Shown: positions 28,889 through 37,503, counted from the stretch's first letter. The stretch: DNA of 64,000 nt from CAVWCQ01 sp963753545 (GCA_963753545.1 CAVWCQ010000004.1:124001-188000), one strand, 5' to 3'. The notes: a model not told the origin generated them from the letters alone. Numbers and translations are program-made.

Positions 28889-29821
28889 ATGCAGTTTTTG
28901 ATTACAGGCGGAGTCGGATTTTTGGGCGGGGCGCTCGCCACGCGGCTGATCGAGTTGGGCCACAGCGTGCGGGTGATTGACGATCTGAGTGCAGGAGGCG
29001 AGCCAACCCGCCTGCCCCAGGATGTCAGTTTTGCGCGGGGCGATATCAGCGATCTGCCGCGCCTGTGGACTTTGCTGCAAGGCGTCGAATGTGTCTATCA
29101 CCTCGCGGCGCGGGTCAGTGTGCCGGAGAGCGTGCGCTACCCCCGTGAATACAATACCGTCAACGTCGGCGGCACGGTGAGCATCCTCGAAGCGATGCGC
29201 GATGTCGGTGTACGGCGGCTGGTCCTCACCTCGTCCGGCGCGATCTACGGCAATCAGGCCCACCAGCCCATGCATGAAGATCTGCCGCCGAATCCCCTCT
29301 CGCCCTATGCCGTCAGCAAACTCGCCGCCGAGCACTATATTCACACCATAGGCCGCCTGTGGAACGTGGAAACCGTCGCCCTGCGCATCTTCAACGCCTA
29401 CGGCCCCTGGCAGCAGCTTCCGGCAGCACACCCCCCCGTGATCCCGCAGTACATCCGCCAGATCATGGGCGGCGGATCGCTGGTCGTGCACGGCAATGGG
29501 CAGCAAACGCGCGATTTTGTCTACCTGGATGATGTCGTGGATGCGCTGGTCAGCGCGGCGACGGCTCCCGATATCGACCGCAGGATTATCAATGTGGGCA
29601 GCGGCGCAGAGACGAGCCTCAACGATCTGGTGCGGATGGTTTCCGCCGTGACAGGCAAAGAGCCGCATTTACTCTATGTCGCCGGGCAGAGCGGCGGCGT
29701 CTCACGGATGTGCGCGGATATCACGCTGGCGAAACAGCTGCTGAACTACGCGCCGAAGGTCTATCTTGAGGATGGTCTGCGGCGGGTGTTGGCGGGTGAT
29801 AAGCGCTTTGCGAAGCGATAA
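28889..29821 (+). CDS. NAD-dependent sugar epimerase/dehydratase (extended SDR)
   Basis: 310 residues. Rossmann motif TGGVGFLGGALA at the N-terminus, catalytic YAVSK with upstream SSGAIYG, and a C-terminal substrate region typical of UDP-glucose 4-epimerase-like enzymes. It probably acts on a nucleotide-activated sugar for cell-surface glycans; the exact reaction cannot be told. A TATAAT at 28833-28838 lies about 50 bases before the ATG. Repeat B3 follows 11 bases after the stop. Confidence 0.92.
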   Translation: MQFLITGGVGFLGGALATRLIELGHSVRVIDDLSAGGEPTRLPQDVSFARGDISDLPRLWTLLQGVECVYHLAARVSVPESVRYPREYNTVNVGGTVSILEAMRDVGVRRLVLTSSGAIYGNQAHQPMHEDLPPNPLSPYAVSKLAAEHYIHTIGRLWNVETVALRIFNAYGPWQQLPAAHPPVIPQYIRQIMGGGSLVVHGNGQQTRDFVYLDDVVDALVSAATAPDIDRRIINVGSGAETSLNDLVRMVSAVTGKEPHLLYVAGQSGGVSRMCADITLAKQLLNYAPKVYLEDGLRRVLAGDKRFAKR

Positions 29822-29832
29822 AAGCAAAAATA

Positions 29833-29880
29833 TCTCACCGCAAAGGGCGCAAAGAACGCAAAGGAAAAGCAAAGAAAGTT
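29833..29880 (+). repeat. Family B GCAAAG repeat (B3)
   Basis: TCTCACCGCAAAGGGCGCAA with further GCAAAGAACGCAAAGG units, beginning about 12 bases downstream of the epimerase stop and in the same sense. Confidence 0.88.
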
Positions 29881-29912
29881 TGATAAAAAAGTATGATTTG
29901 CCGATAGGAGAT

Positions 29913-30326
29913 ATGGTCTTTTATAGCGTAGTGACCGCTATTTTTATGGTCACTGCTGTGTCCGGTGCTGTCATGGGATGGTATGGAAGCGGCGTTATGG
30001 GGTTTGATGCCCCGCCTATACCACATAGCATCTACATCACCTGTGCGGGTTTTTTCGGATTGCTGTTTGGTGCAGGATGCTCAACCCCTTGTCTTTTGGT
30101 GTTTTTTGCTCTTGCATTAGGTCGGGTTACGAATGGGCGTATCAGCAGGATATGGTTTATTGGGAGCCTTAGCGCCTGTTTTTTCGCTCTACTTATGATG
30201 ATCCTGACTCTGGCTTTTCCTACGCAGGAAGCAATCAATCGCATTGTGTTACTTGCGCTTGGGGCTATTGTGCCACCTGGATTCGTGGGCTTGCGGCTGA
30301 TCGTTCACATCGCGCAGACTGAGTAA
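29913..30326 (+). CDS. Small hypothetical membrane protein
   Basis: About 138 residues with four hydrophobic helices (VFYSVVTAIFMVTAV, ITCAGFFGLLFGAG, LVFFALALG and so on). No family recognised. The start is uncertain: ATG 29913 has AGGAG too close (2 bases), while a TTG near 29880 is also in frame. The upstream frame runs through repeat B3, so codons before that are not real. Base composition is AT-richer than neighbouring genes, which may mark a recent arrival. Confidence 0.5.
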   Translation: MVFYSVVTAIFMVTAVSGAVMGWYGSGVMGFDAPPIPHSIYITCAGFFGLLFGAGCSTPCLLVFFALALGRVTNGRISRIWFIGSLSACFFALLMMILTLAFPTQEAINRIVLLALGAIVPPGFVGLRLIVHIAQTE

Positions 30327-30338
30327 AAAACTATCTCT

Positions 30339-30441
30339 TGCTTTTCTCCGCGCTCTCTGCGCTCTCCGCGGTGAAATTTGTTTTTCTTTCTTTTCCTCTT
30401 GCTTTCCTTTGCGTTCTTTGCGCTCTCTGCGGTGAAATTTG
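30339..30441 (-). repeat. Family B GCAAAG repeats in tandem (B4, B5)
   Basis: Two copies in minus sense: on the minus strand each begins AAATTTCACCGC and runs through GCAGAGAGCGCAAAG-like units. The first lies four bases past the true stop of the DUF402 gene. Confidence 0.88.
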
Positions 30442-30444
30442 CTT

Positions 30445-30907
30445 TTATAGTTCTCCAAACGGCGGCTGCGTGCTCGCTAACTGCTTGAGTTCGTCCAACG
30501 CGCCGAGCGCCTGCACGCGAGTATTGAACATCCAGCGGCAGCGCGGCGAATTCGTCCTCGTCCAGCACCGTGATCACCCCCTCCGGCGAGACGAACAGAT
30601 CGAGCGCCAGATCATCGGCGTGAATCGTATCCTCCCCCAGGAGCGCCGGGCGCGTCACGTTGCAGTACCAGCCCACGATCTGATCGGTATCCACGTCGTG
30701 CATCTCGAAGATGTTGTACCAGCGGTCGCTGTAATAGAACTCGATAAACCGATCCCCTTTGCGGAAGGTATGGTATGGGGCGGCTTTGTCAGGCCAGTTA
30801 AAAGGAGCTTCTAGCTTGACCCACGTCGCGCCGCGATCCAATACTACGCCTTCGTAGTGGAGAATTTCCCGCCCGGTGTGATCATTCTTGATGATGGTGA
30901 TCATCAT
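30445..30907 (-). CDS. DUF402-domain protein (one frameshift)
   Basis: About 153 residues. The DUF402 core is clear: GVVLDRGATWVKLEAP, FIEFYYSDRWYNIFEMHD, GWYCNVTRPAL and DDLALDLFVSPEG, with the acidic residues that bind metal in family members hydrolysing nucleotides or phosphonates. The computed frame runs into repeats B4/B5, but a shift near 30530 restores a plausible C-terminus (ALGALDELKQLASTQPP) ending at TAA 30445-30447, just before the repeat. Its ATG overlaps the stop of the upstream wHTH-like gene. Confidence 0.85.
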
Positions 30908-31680
30908 AACTCAGGAGTGCCGCCAACCGTGCCCACATTGGCGATCAGTTCGACCATCGCCCCCAGCGCCTGAAACTCGGCGCTTCTCGACGTGGGGAAG
31001 GGGACCACGTCCAGATCAAAGAAGATTCCGCCAATGGGAACGGTATCTAACGCATTGATGAACTGTGACGCTTCGATTTTGATGCGGAGCGGACCTTCCA
31101 GGCGCGGCTGGACACGAAACTGCACCGGACCGACAGCATGATCAACGGCGACTTCAAGCGGGCGCTCGACTGGCTCAATGTTGCAGCCGGGCGCGCTCAG
31201 GCGCAGGACCAACTGTCCCGGCTCTTGCATCGCGGGCGCATCAGGAGCAGGCGAATCGAATCCAATCAAGACCACCGATCGCATGCCCATTACCATCTCA
31301 TGAGCGACCAGCACGGACAGGCGGCGCGGGTGGCAGATGATGGGCGTATCACTCGCCAGTGGAACCTGAACATCCGCCGGGGCTTCTTCGGCGCTGATGG
31401 CTGCTGGGTGGGTCACCGCAGCCGGTTCTGCCCCGTCAAAAACCTGGATTTCTTCGGCAGCCTCGTGCCCAACGCGCGTGAGCGCATACGTGTTCTGGTT
31501 TGGCATATTGACATAATGGCGGGTGACCAACCGCCGGATCGCCTTACCAAATGCGCGCTCGCTCAAGCCTGTCCCGGATAAAATCGTGCCTACATCCGCG
31601 CCGTTCTCATAATCTTTCAAGAACCGGATCACGTCCAGGGCCTGCGGGGGCAGTTTTTGCAGTTCTACCGGTAACGTCAT
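30904..31680 (-). CDS. Hypothetical protein with N-terminal winged-helix-like domain
   Basis: 258 residues. Residues 10-75 look like a winged helix (ALDVIRFLKDYENGADVGTI, then LSERAFGKAIRRLVTRHYV). The C-terminal 150 residues are beta-rich with no family I recognise. The stop overlaps the DUF402 start as ATGA, so both are translated together. A TATAAT on the minus strand (31722-31727) could be the -10 of the pair, with no clear -35. Confidence 0.65.
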   Translation of the reverse strand: MTLPVELQKLPPQALDVIRFLKDYENGADVGTILSGTGLSERAFGKAIRRLVTRHYVNMPNQNTYALTRVGHEAAEEIQVFDGAEPAAVTHPAAISAEEAPADVQVPLASDTPIICHPRRLSVLVAHEMVMGMRSVVLIGFDSPAPDAPAMQEPGQLVLRLSAPGCNIEPVERPLEVAVDHAVGPVQFRVQPRLEGPLRIKIEASQFINALDTVPIGGIFFDLDVVPFPTSRSAEFQALGAMVELIANVGTVGGTPEL

Positions 31681-31811
31681 GGGAACCTCTCGTGCGACAA
31701 TACCTTGCTACCTCAACACCAATTATATCCTGTGACGCAAGAACTTGTTACTCACCTGATAGGCGACTTTGCTAGATTCTGGCAGAAGAGAGCATTAAGG
31801 AGGAACGCTGC

Positions 31812-32441
31812 ATGACCACGCCATCTGACAATATCTACCGCAATGTCATCGTTGGTGCCAGATCGAACCCCATTACCGCGACCGTTGAACTGGATGCCTT
31901 CGATGAGGAATTTGCCGCCGAAGCGAACGAGGTCCTGAAAAACGCCGCAGAAGTCGCTCGCGCCCTGATCGGCGCGCACCAGGCAGCAGTCGCCTTCCTG
32001 ATTCAGAAGGATTGGCGCTCGATCCGCAAGTATTTCTCACTGTCGGAAAAGTATCGCGACTGGGCGGAGTACGCGGCCCCTGCCGTGGGATTTGGGATTT
32101 ACGGCTGGCTGCTGGAGCAGGATCACCCGATCCGGTTGACGCAGGCGGAACTGGAAGGGCACCCGGAATGGAAAGCGTTTGGCAACGAGGTCAGCAAACA
32201 CCCGCCTATGCGCGGCTGGCTGGCTGCGCCGCTTTTAGATCGCAAGGGCGTCAACTGGGGATTGTTCCAGCTTTCGGACAAATATGAGGGCGATTTTACA
32301 GAGGCGGATGAACATCGCTTCCTGCAACTGGTCCAGCTCGTCAGTCTGGCATTGGAATTGCTGTGGGAAGTGCGCAATCTGAAGAAAGGTATCGCCATGT
32401 CGGGCCAGGAGAATCAGGCTAACTCCTCGCCAACTGGATAG
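31812..32441 (+). CDS. GAF-domain protein
   Basis: 209 residues with a single GAF-like domain at about 35-185 (AAEVARALIGAHQAAVAFL, WLAAPLLDRKGVNWGLFQLS, LQLVQLVSLALELLWEV). There is no output domain, so it probably works with a partner. AAGGAGG precedes the ATG. GAF domains bind small ligands or cyclic nucleotides or mediate dimerisation; nothing shows which here. Confidence 0.8.
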   Translation: MTTPSDNIYRNVIVGARSNPITATVELDAFDEEFAAEANEVLKNAAEVARALIGAHQAAVAFLIQKDWRSIRKYFSLSEKYRDWAEYAAPAVGFGIYGWLLEQDHPIRLTQAELEGHPEWKAFGNEVSKHPPMRGWLAAPLLDRKGVNWGLFQLSDKYEGDFTEADEHRFLQLVQLVSLALELLWEVRNLKKGIAMSGQENQANSSPTG

Positions 32442-32458
32442 AACCGGGGCAAACGCAC

Positions 32459-32490
32459 AAAAAAAGAGGGCCGCATCCTTGCGTGCCCTC
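32459..32490 (-). terminator. Rho-independent terminator of the 118-residue gene
   Basis: On the minus strand GAGGGC pairs with GCCCTC, extended by three G-C pairs with one bulge, and seven T follow (32459-32465 as A on the plus strand). It is 30 bases after the stop at 32520. Confidence 0.85.
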
Positions 32491-32519
32491 CTGGAAGTTC
32501 ATTCAGTTGTCCGTGCAGG

Positions 32520-32876
32520 TTAGCGAACCTGGATGCCGCCCTTCACCGAGACTTCTTTGCGGAAGTCCTTCAGCCAGCCATACTGGAGCGGGTCGGACAA
32601 AATCAATTCGTCCAACGCCTGCGTATCGTACGCCTTGCGCACGCCGTCAGAGGCAATACGGGCATAACCAGTATTATCCGACCAGCCAGCCCCGCGCAGT
32701 TCCAGCAGTTCGCGCAGTTCCGCTTTGGCAGCGGTGATCCGCGATTTGAGAGTGGCGATATCGCGCTGGTTGTCGCGCACCATATCGACCAGTTCCGCGA
32801 TCTTCCCATCGATGATTTGCTGGATGCCAGTGGCAAGAGCCTGCTTGTCTTCGTTGACGCCGTTTACTGCTACCAT
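32520..32876 (-). CDS. Hypothetical coiled-coil protein under a promoter with a GAAC-N4-GTTC palindrome
   Basis: 118 residues. Residues 10-65 form a helical, probably coiled-coil region (IIDGKIAELVDMVRDNQRDI and following). The C-terminal part (KAYDTQALDELILSDPLQYG, then WLKDFRKEV) resembles small proteins found in phages and genomic islands, a weak resemblance from memory. It is monocistronic: strong promoter at 32988-33016, terminator at 32459-32490. No enzyme motif. Confidence 0.65.
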   Translation of the reverse strand: MVAVNGVNEDKQALATGIQQIIDGKIAELVDMVRDNQRDIATLKSRITAAKAELRELLELRGAGWSDNTGYARIASDGVRKAYDTQALDELILSDPLQYGWLKDFRKEVSVKGGIQVR

Positions 32877-32987
32877 TTGTCTTTACCCTCTCATCCTTAG
32901 CGACCTGGAAATATATCATATGCCCGTTAGATTTAAATAAGCACTACCATTAGAACAGCATATAAAATACTCTCAATCGATAAGACT

Positions 32988-33016
32988 ATTATACGAACAA
33001 TTGTTCTAAATGTCAA
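32988..33016 (-). promoter_or_regulatory. Consensus promoter with SOS-box-like operator in the spacer
   Basis: On the minus strand: TTGACA (33011-33016), 17-base spacer, TATAAT (32988-32993), both perfect. The spacer contains the perfect palindrome GAACAATTGTTC (32995-33006), which fits the GAAC-N4-GTTC core of LexA boxes known from Gram-positive bacteria. A repressor bound here would block the promoter. Leader of about 105 bases to the ATG at 32876. Confidence 0.8.
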
Positions 33017-33095
33017 ATTTTGGTGCCTGTTTTTTGGACCAATTTCTCACTTAATTTTTGCGAGATCAGAGGTGGTAGGGGGGTGAAGCTTCCTG

Positions 33096-33873
33096 TTATT
33101 TTTCCAGGGGAAAATCTTGATTCCCCAACGTTTGCAGCAGGTCCAGTTCGAGCCGCCGCAGATCCTCGGACAGCAGCGAAATGGAGGTGCGAGGGCGAGG
33201 CAGATCAACGTGGAGTTCTTTGACGATGCGGCCTGGGCGCGCGCTGAAAACCAGCACCCGATCCGCCAGGAAAACCGCTTCTTCGACATCGTGGGTAATG
33301 AATAGAATGGTTTTTTGGAAACGCTGCCAAACTTCGAGCAGCCAGCGCTGCAAATCACGACGGGTCAGCGCGTCCAGCGCTCCGAACGGCTCATCGAGCA
33401 GCAGCACGTCGCGCCCGGTCAGGAACGTCCGCAGCAGCGCCGCCCGCTGGCGCATCCCGCCGGAAAGCGTATCCGGGAAGGCGTCCTCAAACCCTTCCAG
33501 GCCAAACAGCGGCAGCAATTCACGGGCCTGCTGGCGGGCCTGCCGCCGGGATCGCCCATCAATTTCCGGCCCCAGGATGACGTTATTGAGCACCGTTCGC
33601 CAGGGCAGCAGCAGATCGCGCTGCGGCATATAACCCACCTGCCCGGTCCGCCGAGGCTTTGCCATCGATCAGAATTTCCCCCTGCTCCGGATCAGCCAGC
33701 CCGGTGATCAGGTTAAACAGCGTGCTTTTGCCGCTGCCGCTGGGGCCGATGATCGTGATAAATTCGCCGGAACGCGCCGCAAAACTGACATTTTCCAGGG
33801 CCTGAACGCGGCGTCCATCTTCCTGAAAGGTCTTCGTCACACCGCGCACTTCGATGCAAGGGATATCGTTCAT
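33096..33873 (-). CDS. thiZ: Thiamine-precursor ABC transporter ATP-binding protein (one frameshift)
   Basis: About 258 residues of the nitrate/taurine/thiamine-precursor ATPase class. Walker A GPSGSGKST, Q-loop VGYMPQRDLLLPW, signature LSGGMRQR, Walker B VLLLDEPFGALD, and the H-loop ITHDVEEA are present. The N-terminal part lies in one frame up to DGKAS and continues in another from RTGQVGYMPQ; the break is near 33655. Assignment to thiZ rests on the TPP riboswitch, thiN and the NMT1-like binding protein upstream. ATG with GAGG in front. Confidence 0.85.
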
Positions 33874-33880
33874 GGTTTGT

Positions 33881-34495
33881 CTACCTCGCGAAAGCCAGCA
33901 GCAGACGCGATAAACCCCAGAAAAGCATCGCGACGAATACCAAATTCAGGCTGTGGTGGATGGTACGGAACTTCGCCTCGACCACCTGCGACTTGGCATA
34001 TAGCTGGGCGCTGATATACGTTTTCATCTCCTCAACGGACATGTCAAGCAGGTTTTGGTGATAGGTAGCGGCATCCATCCGGGTGATATGCCTGAAAAAC
34101 AACAGATTGTTCACCCGCGTTGGAGGATGGCTTAGATTGGGCCGGGCGGTTGCCAGCGCATAAAAAACTGCGGCTGTCAGGGCGCAAAAAGTCAGCAGCA
34201 GGAAGACAAACGAAGCCCGTTCCAACCACGAAGCGCCGCCGCTTAACAGGAATTGGCGGGCTGTCCCTTGATCCAGTCCAATAGCCGCCAGCATAATCGC
34301 GCATCCACCCATCACAAGCTGGGCCTTTGTCTCCGCCAGGGTAATCTGAGCATTGAGATCAACCGTCATCACGTAGAAAATATGATCCCAATCGATCACG
34401 TTCGGCGGTTGGTTGGCCACAACCTTATCCAGCATTACCGTATCCACAACAACCTCCCGGCTTTGTTCAGCAACTGTAGGGGGCAAGTCGAACAC
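33881..34495 (-). CDS. Pycsar effector-like (PycTM) membrane protein inside the thiamine operon
   Basis: 204 residues. Two hydrophobic helices at about 60-80 and 90-115, and one at the C-terminus (about 180-203), around a cytoplasmic segment with NNLLFFRHITRM, Y and a KSQVVEAKFRTIHHSLNL run. The spacing ETKAQ - helix pair - NLLFF - YAKSQVVEAKF - terminal helix matches the PycTM-type membrane effector domain (Pfam Pycsar effector family) as I know it. In Pycsar systems such proteins respond to cCMP or cUMP and damage the membrane; no pyrimidine cyclase gene is visible here. The stop is 7 bases before thiZ. GTG start. Confidence 0.65.
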   Translation of the reverse strand: MFDLPPTVAEQSREVVVDTVMLDKVVANQPPNVIDWDHIFYVMTVDLNAQITLAETKAQLVMGGCAIMLAAIGLDQGTARQFLLSGGASWLERASFVFLLLTFCALTAAVFYALATARPNLSHPPTRVNNLLFFRHITRMDAATYHQNLLDMSVEEMKTYISAQLYAKSQVVEAKFRTIHHSLNLVFVAMLFWGLSRLLLAFAR

Positions 34496-34539
34496 CTGCC
34501 CCTCACCTGTTCTATCTCATGCGGCGGTCCTTGACCACT

Positions 34540-35589
34540 CTACGGTTCGTCCACCGTGCCCGGCAGGTAGTCGTTGGTAAAGGCGGCTTCCGCGTTGATG
34601 CCTTTCTCCAGAATGCCATTTTTCACCAGGAAATCGCTGAATCCCTGCCAGACATCCAGCGACTGCTGGCCCCAGCGCGGCGCGTCGGCCTGGTACTGCG
34701 GGGCGAGCCATTCAGCGCTGGCCCGGATCAGATCGGCGATCGCTCTCCGGCACGGCCTTGATCAGGATATCCGCTGCTTCCGCTGGATTCTCGATGGCGT
34801 AGGCAAAGCCGCGCGCCGTCGCCTGAACAAACGCCGCCACGACATCCGGGTGCTGGTCGATCATGTCCTGGCTGGTGATCAGGATCGGCGTGTAGTAGTC
34901 CGGCACGCAGTCGGGATAATCCGCCAGCATGACCGCGTCCAGGTCCACGCCGTTCAGTTCCGCCTCGATGCCCGTCCAGCCGTAATACATCCAGTTCAGA
35001 TCGAAGCGGTTGCGCTGCATCAAGCGGGATGGCGTCGGCATAACCCACGTCGATATATTCCACCGATCCCGGCTCTGCGCCGTCGCATTCCAACAGGCTG
35101 TTGAGCACCGCGTTTTCCAGGTCCGGCTGCCCAAAACCGCCGTAACGCAGCCCAGCCATATCCGCCGGGCGCGTGAGCGGGTGCTTGTCGTGCAGGCTGA
35201 CAAATCCCGATGTGTTGTGCTGGATGATCGCTGCCAGCGAAACAATCGGGGCACCTGAGCCAGGGCATACGTCGCGAATTCCTGGTAGCCACGCCGAACT
35301 GCGCCGCGCCGCTGGTGACGACTGTTTCGACCTGCAAATCCGTCGGCTCCTGGATCGACACGTCCAGGTTCGCCTCTTCATAATAACCGAGCGCCTGTGC
35401 CACATAAAACCCGGTGTGATTGGTGTTGGGCATCCAGTCCAGAATCAGGGTCACGCTGGTCGCGCTTCGTCTGGCCTTGGCGAATGTCGGTTCGCACGCC
35501 GCCCAGCGGATCGGCGGGCTGAGTTCTCGTCGCCCGCCATCCACTGTGCGGCGAATGCAGGGCAGGCGCCGACCGAACGCTACCAGCAT
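34540..35589 (-). CDS. thiY: NMT1/THI5-like substrate-binding protein (several frameshifts)
   Basis: Conserved stretches occur in three frames in order: VTLILDWMPNTNHTGFYVAQ (family start motif), HDKHPLTRPADMAGLRYGGF, LNWMYYGWTGIEAEL, YYTPILITSQDMIDQHPDVV, FVQATARGFAYAIENP and QQSLDVWQGFSDFLV, ending at TAG 34540-34542. Breaks lie near 34735, 35010 and 35280, and the signal peptide region before 35550 is also disrupted, so the true start is not resolved. Relatives bind pyrimidine precursors of thiamine such as formylaminopyrimidine or HMP. Whether the gene is intact in the cell depends on read checks. Confidence 0.78.
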
Positions 35590-35673
35590 CTAAGCATGGC
35601 AAGAAGAGCCAGTTGCATATCCAGTGCGTTTTTCGTGATAGACGTATTCCATCACCCGACGTACCTTGCTGCA

Positions 35674-36516
35674 TCAATAAATCCCCGGCCCGCGCCAGGA
35701 AGATCGCCGCGTGGTGTAGTACCAGCGCAGCGCCAGCCGTTCGATCAGATTGACCAGCAGCACCAGCAGCATACTGAGCGCCGCTGTCAGGATGATGGCG
35801 ACATAAACCTGATCCAGCGCGTAGTTGCCGTAGGATCGTTTGAGAAACACGCCCAGCCCAGCCTGCGCCGTGATATATTCCCCGAAAATCGCCCCGACCA
35901 CACTGTAAGTCGCCGCGATGCGCAGCCCGCTGAAAAAGGACGGCATCGCCGCCGGGAGCCGCACTTTCAGCCAGATTTGCGACCGCAGTTCGCGCCCATC
36001 GCGCGCAGCAGCGAGAGCAGTTCGGGATCGGCGGATTGCAGCCCGGAGAATGTGTTCAGCGCCACCGGGAAAAAGCAGAACAGCACGACCACGCTGATCT
36101 TCGGGCCGCTGCCGAAGCCAAAGACCAGGATCGAGCAGAATGGCAATCGCGAAGATCGGGATCGTCTGCGAGATGACCAGCAGCGGATAGAGTACCAGCC
36201 GCAGCAGAGGCGAAAAATCCATCAGGGCGGCGATCACCACGCCCAGCACAATAGCGATCGACAGCCCGGCTAATGTCTCCCACATCGTTTCGGGGATGTG
36301 TATGCGCAGCAGCAGCGTTTGGTGCTGTTCCCAGGCATCCCACATCGCGCGCGGCGATGGGAAAATATCGTTGAAGCTCAGGTCTTCTACCGCCCGCGCC
36401 TCCTGCGCCAACTGCAAGACTCCCAGTGAGAAGAACGCCAACACGACCGCCGCCACGATACTCAACAGCACAGCGCGCAGCAAATCTTCTGCCAGCCGGA
36501 TATTCGCCCGCGTCAT
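35674..36516 (-). CDS. thiX: Thiamine-precursor ABC transporter permease (two compensating frameshifts)
   Basis: 280 codons in one frame with five or six helices. Between about 36135 and 35988 the correct protein lies in another frame (LVFGFGSGPKISVVVLFCFF, then NTFSGLQSADPELLSLLRAM), so the reported frame has about 50 wrong residues in the middle. That segment and the KVRLPAAMPSFFSGLRIAAT part contain the EAA-loop of BPD permeases. It begins 5 bases after thiN stops, which fits an operon. Confidence 0.85.
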   Translation of the reverse strand: MTRANIRLAEDLLRAVLLSIVAAVVLAFFSLGVLQLAQEARAVEDLSFNDIFPSPRAMWDAWEQHQTLLLRIHIPETMWETLAGLSIAIVLGVVIAALMDFSPLLRLVLYPLLVISQTIPIFAIAILLDPGLWLRQRPEDQRGRAVLLFPGGAEHILRAAIRRSRTALAAARDGRELRSQIWLKVRLPAAMPSFFSGLRIAATYSVVGAIFGEYITAQAGLGVFLKRSYGNYALDQVYVAIILTAALSMLLVLLVNLIERLALRWYYTTRRSSWRGPGIY

Positions 36517-36521
36517 GATTG

Positions 36522-37193
36522 TTATGCTCTCCCCGGTGTATGGACCACCAGCAGCATTCCCGACGCCAGCCGGACCCGCGCCAGATCGGTTTGCATCACA
36601 TTGCTCATCCCCCGCGCCGGGCCGATCACCAGCGTTTCATCCCGCAGTGGATACATCAGATTTTCTGTGCGGACGCTCGCCGCATTGCCGCCCCAGGGGA
36701 TGAGCGAGAGTGTATCGCCGGGCGCGCCGGAGATGTCATGAATGCCGGGGCCGATCAGCCACAACTGCTGGTTATTGGAAACGATCCGCACATCGCGCCC
36801 CGCCAGTTCGCGCAGGGCCAGCAGCGAGACATTGCCGAGGCTTTGATCCATTCGCCCACCGGCTGCCCCAATGATGCGAATCCACGTCGCCTGGCGCGCT
36901 ACAGCGACCAACAGGGCCAGTTCCAGATCGGTTTCGTCCTTGTGAGCCTTGTGGCGGTGAATGATGGCCCCTTGCGCCTTGAGGGAGTCGATCTCCTCTG
37001 GGGTCAGCGAGTCCATATCCCCGACGATCTCCTGGGGAGTCAGGCCGCAGGTCAGCGCCACCCGCGATCCCCCATCGGCGGCAATGATCAGCGACTGTTT
37101 GGCAAAGGAGAGCGCGTCCTGCACGGCGGGGCCGTCGTTCAACTGCCCGTTGGAAAACACCAGGGCGCGGGTGAGCAAATCCGATTGCGACAA
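36522..37193 (-). CDS. thiN: Thiamine pyrophosphokinase
   Basis: About 223 residues from a proposed TTG at 37193. AADGGSRVAL, VGDMDSLTPEE (metal-binding Asp residues), HKDETDLELAL and GAAGGRMDQSLGN are diagnostic TPK motifs. The enzyme makes thiamine diphosphate from thiamine and ATP. The start codon lies in the U run of the riboswitch terminator, and the only ribosome-binding site (GAGGAG) is within its stem, so both transcription and initiation would be blocked by TPP. An in-frame TTG at 37178 is an alternative start. Confidence 0.93.
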   Translation of the reverse strand: MSQSDLLTRALVFSNGQLNDGPAVQDALSFAKQSLIIAADGGSRVALTCGLTPQEIVGDMDSLTPEEIDSLKAQGAIIHRHKAHKDETDLELALLVAVARQATWIRIIGAAGGRMDQSLGNVSLLALRELAGRDVRIVSNNQQLWLIGPGIHDISGAPGDTLSLIPWGGNAASVRTENLMYPLRDETLVIGPARGMSNVMQTDLARVRLASGMLLVVHTPGRA

Positions 37194-37230
37194 AAAAAAC
37201 CACTCCTCGCCGGGTAGAGAGAAGTGGTTT
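37192..37230 (-). terminator. Riboswitch expression platform: terminator containing the thiN ribosome-binding site
   Basis: On the minus strand AAACCACT (37223-37230) pairs with AGTGGTTT (37197-37204), extended by CTC/GAG pairs, and is followed by eight U (37192-37199). GAGGAG lies in the 3' arm. Confidence 0.85.
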
Positions 37231-37253
37231 ACCAATCCTTGTGACGGACGCCG

Positions 37254-37349
37254 CACCTCCCTACGCCGGTATTATCCGGGTCAGGTTCCACAGGGTCGGC
37301 ATCGTCTGGTGGATGCGCCTCTCAGCCTGGCTAACCCAAGCTCCCCTGG
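37254..37349 (-). promoter_or_regulatory. TPP riboswitch (THI element)
   Basis: The minus strand reads GGGGAGC near the 5' end, CTGAGAGG in the middle, GACCCT, then GAACCTGACCCGGATAATA and CCGGCGTAGGGA, the strictly conserved TPP aptamer segments. It controls the thiN-thiX-thiY-pycTM-like-thiZ operon. Confidence 0.97.
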
Positions 37350-37361
37350 CGAATATGTAAG

Positions 37362-37390
37362 ACTATACCGCGCAGATTCATGGATGGCAA
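37362..37390 (-). promoter_or_regulatory. Promoter of the thiamine operon
   Basis: On the minus strand TTGCCA (37385-37390), 17-base spacer, TATAGT (37362-37367). The expected start near 37355 is a few bases before the aptamer. Confidence 0.82.
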
Positions 37391-37503
37391 GCGAGAAAAT
37401 TTTCACGGCACAACGGGTTACGCTGGAACAGCAATCATCCTGACAAAAAAGCTCCCCTTCCAGCCGAGACTAGAAAGGGAGGTAAGGGGCATTTTATTTT
37501 GTT

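Noticed and set aside
30305..30907. DUF402 protein with a Lys/Arg-rich C-terminal extension made of repeat sequence
   Set aside because: Another frame gives a better C-terminus and a stop at 30445 just before the repeat; the extension follows from a frame error near 30530.
33881..34495. Complete Pycsar system
   Set aside because: No pyrimidine cyclase gene is adjacent; the neighbours are thiamine-transport genes, so only an orphan effector-like protein can be claimed.
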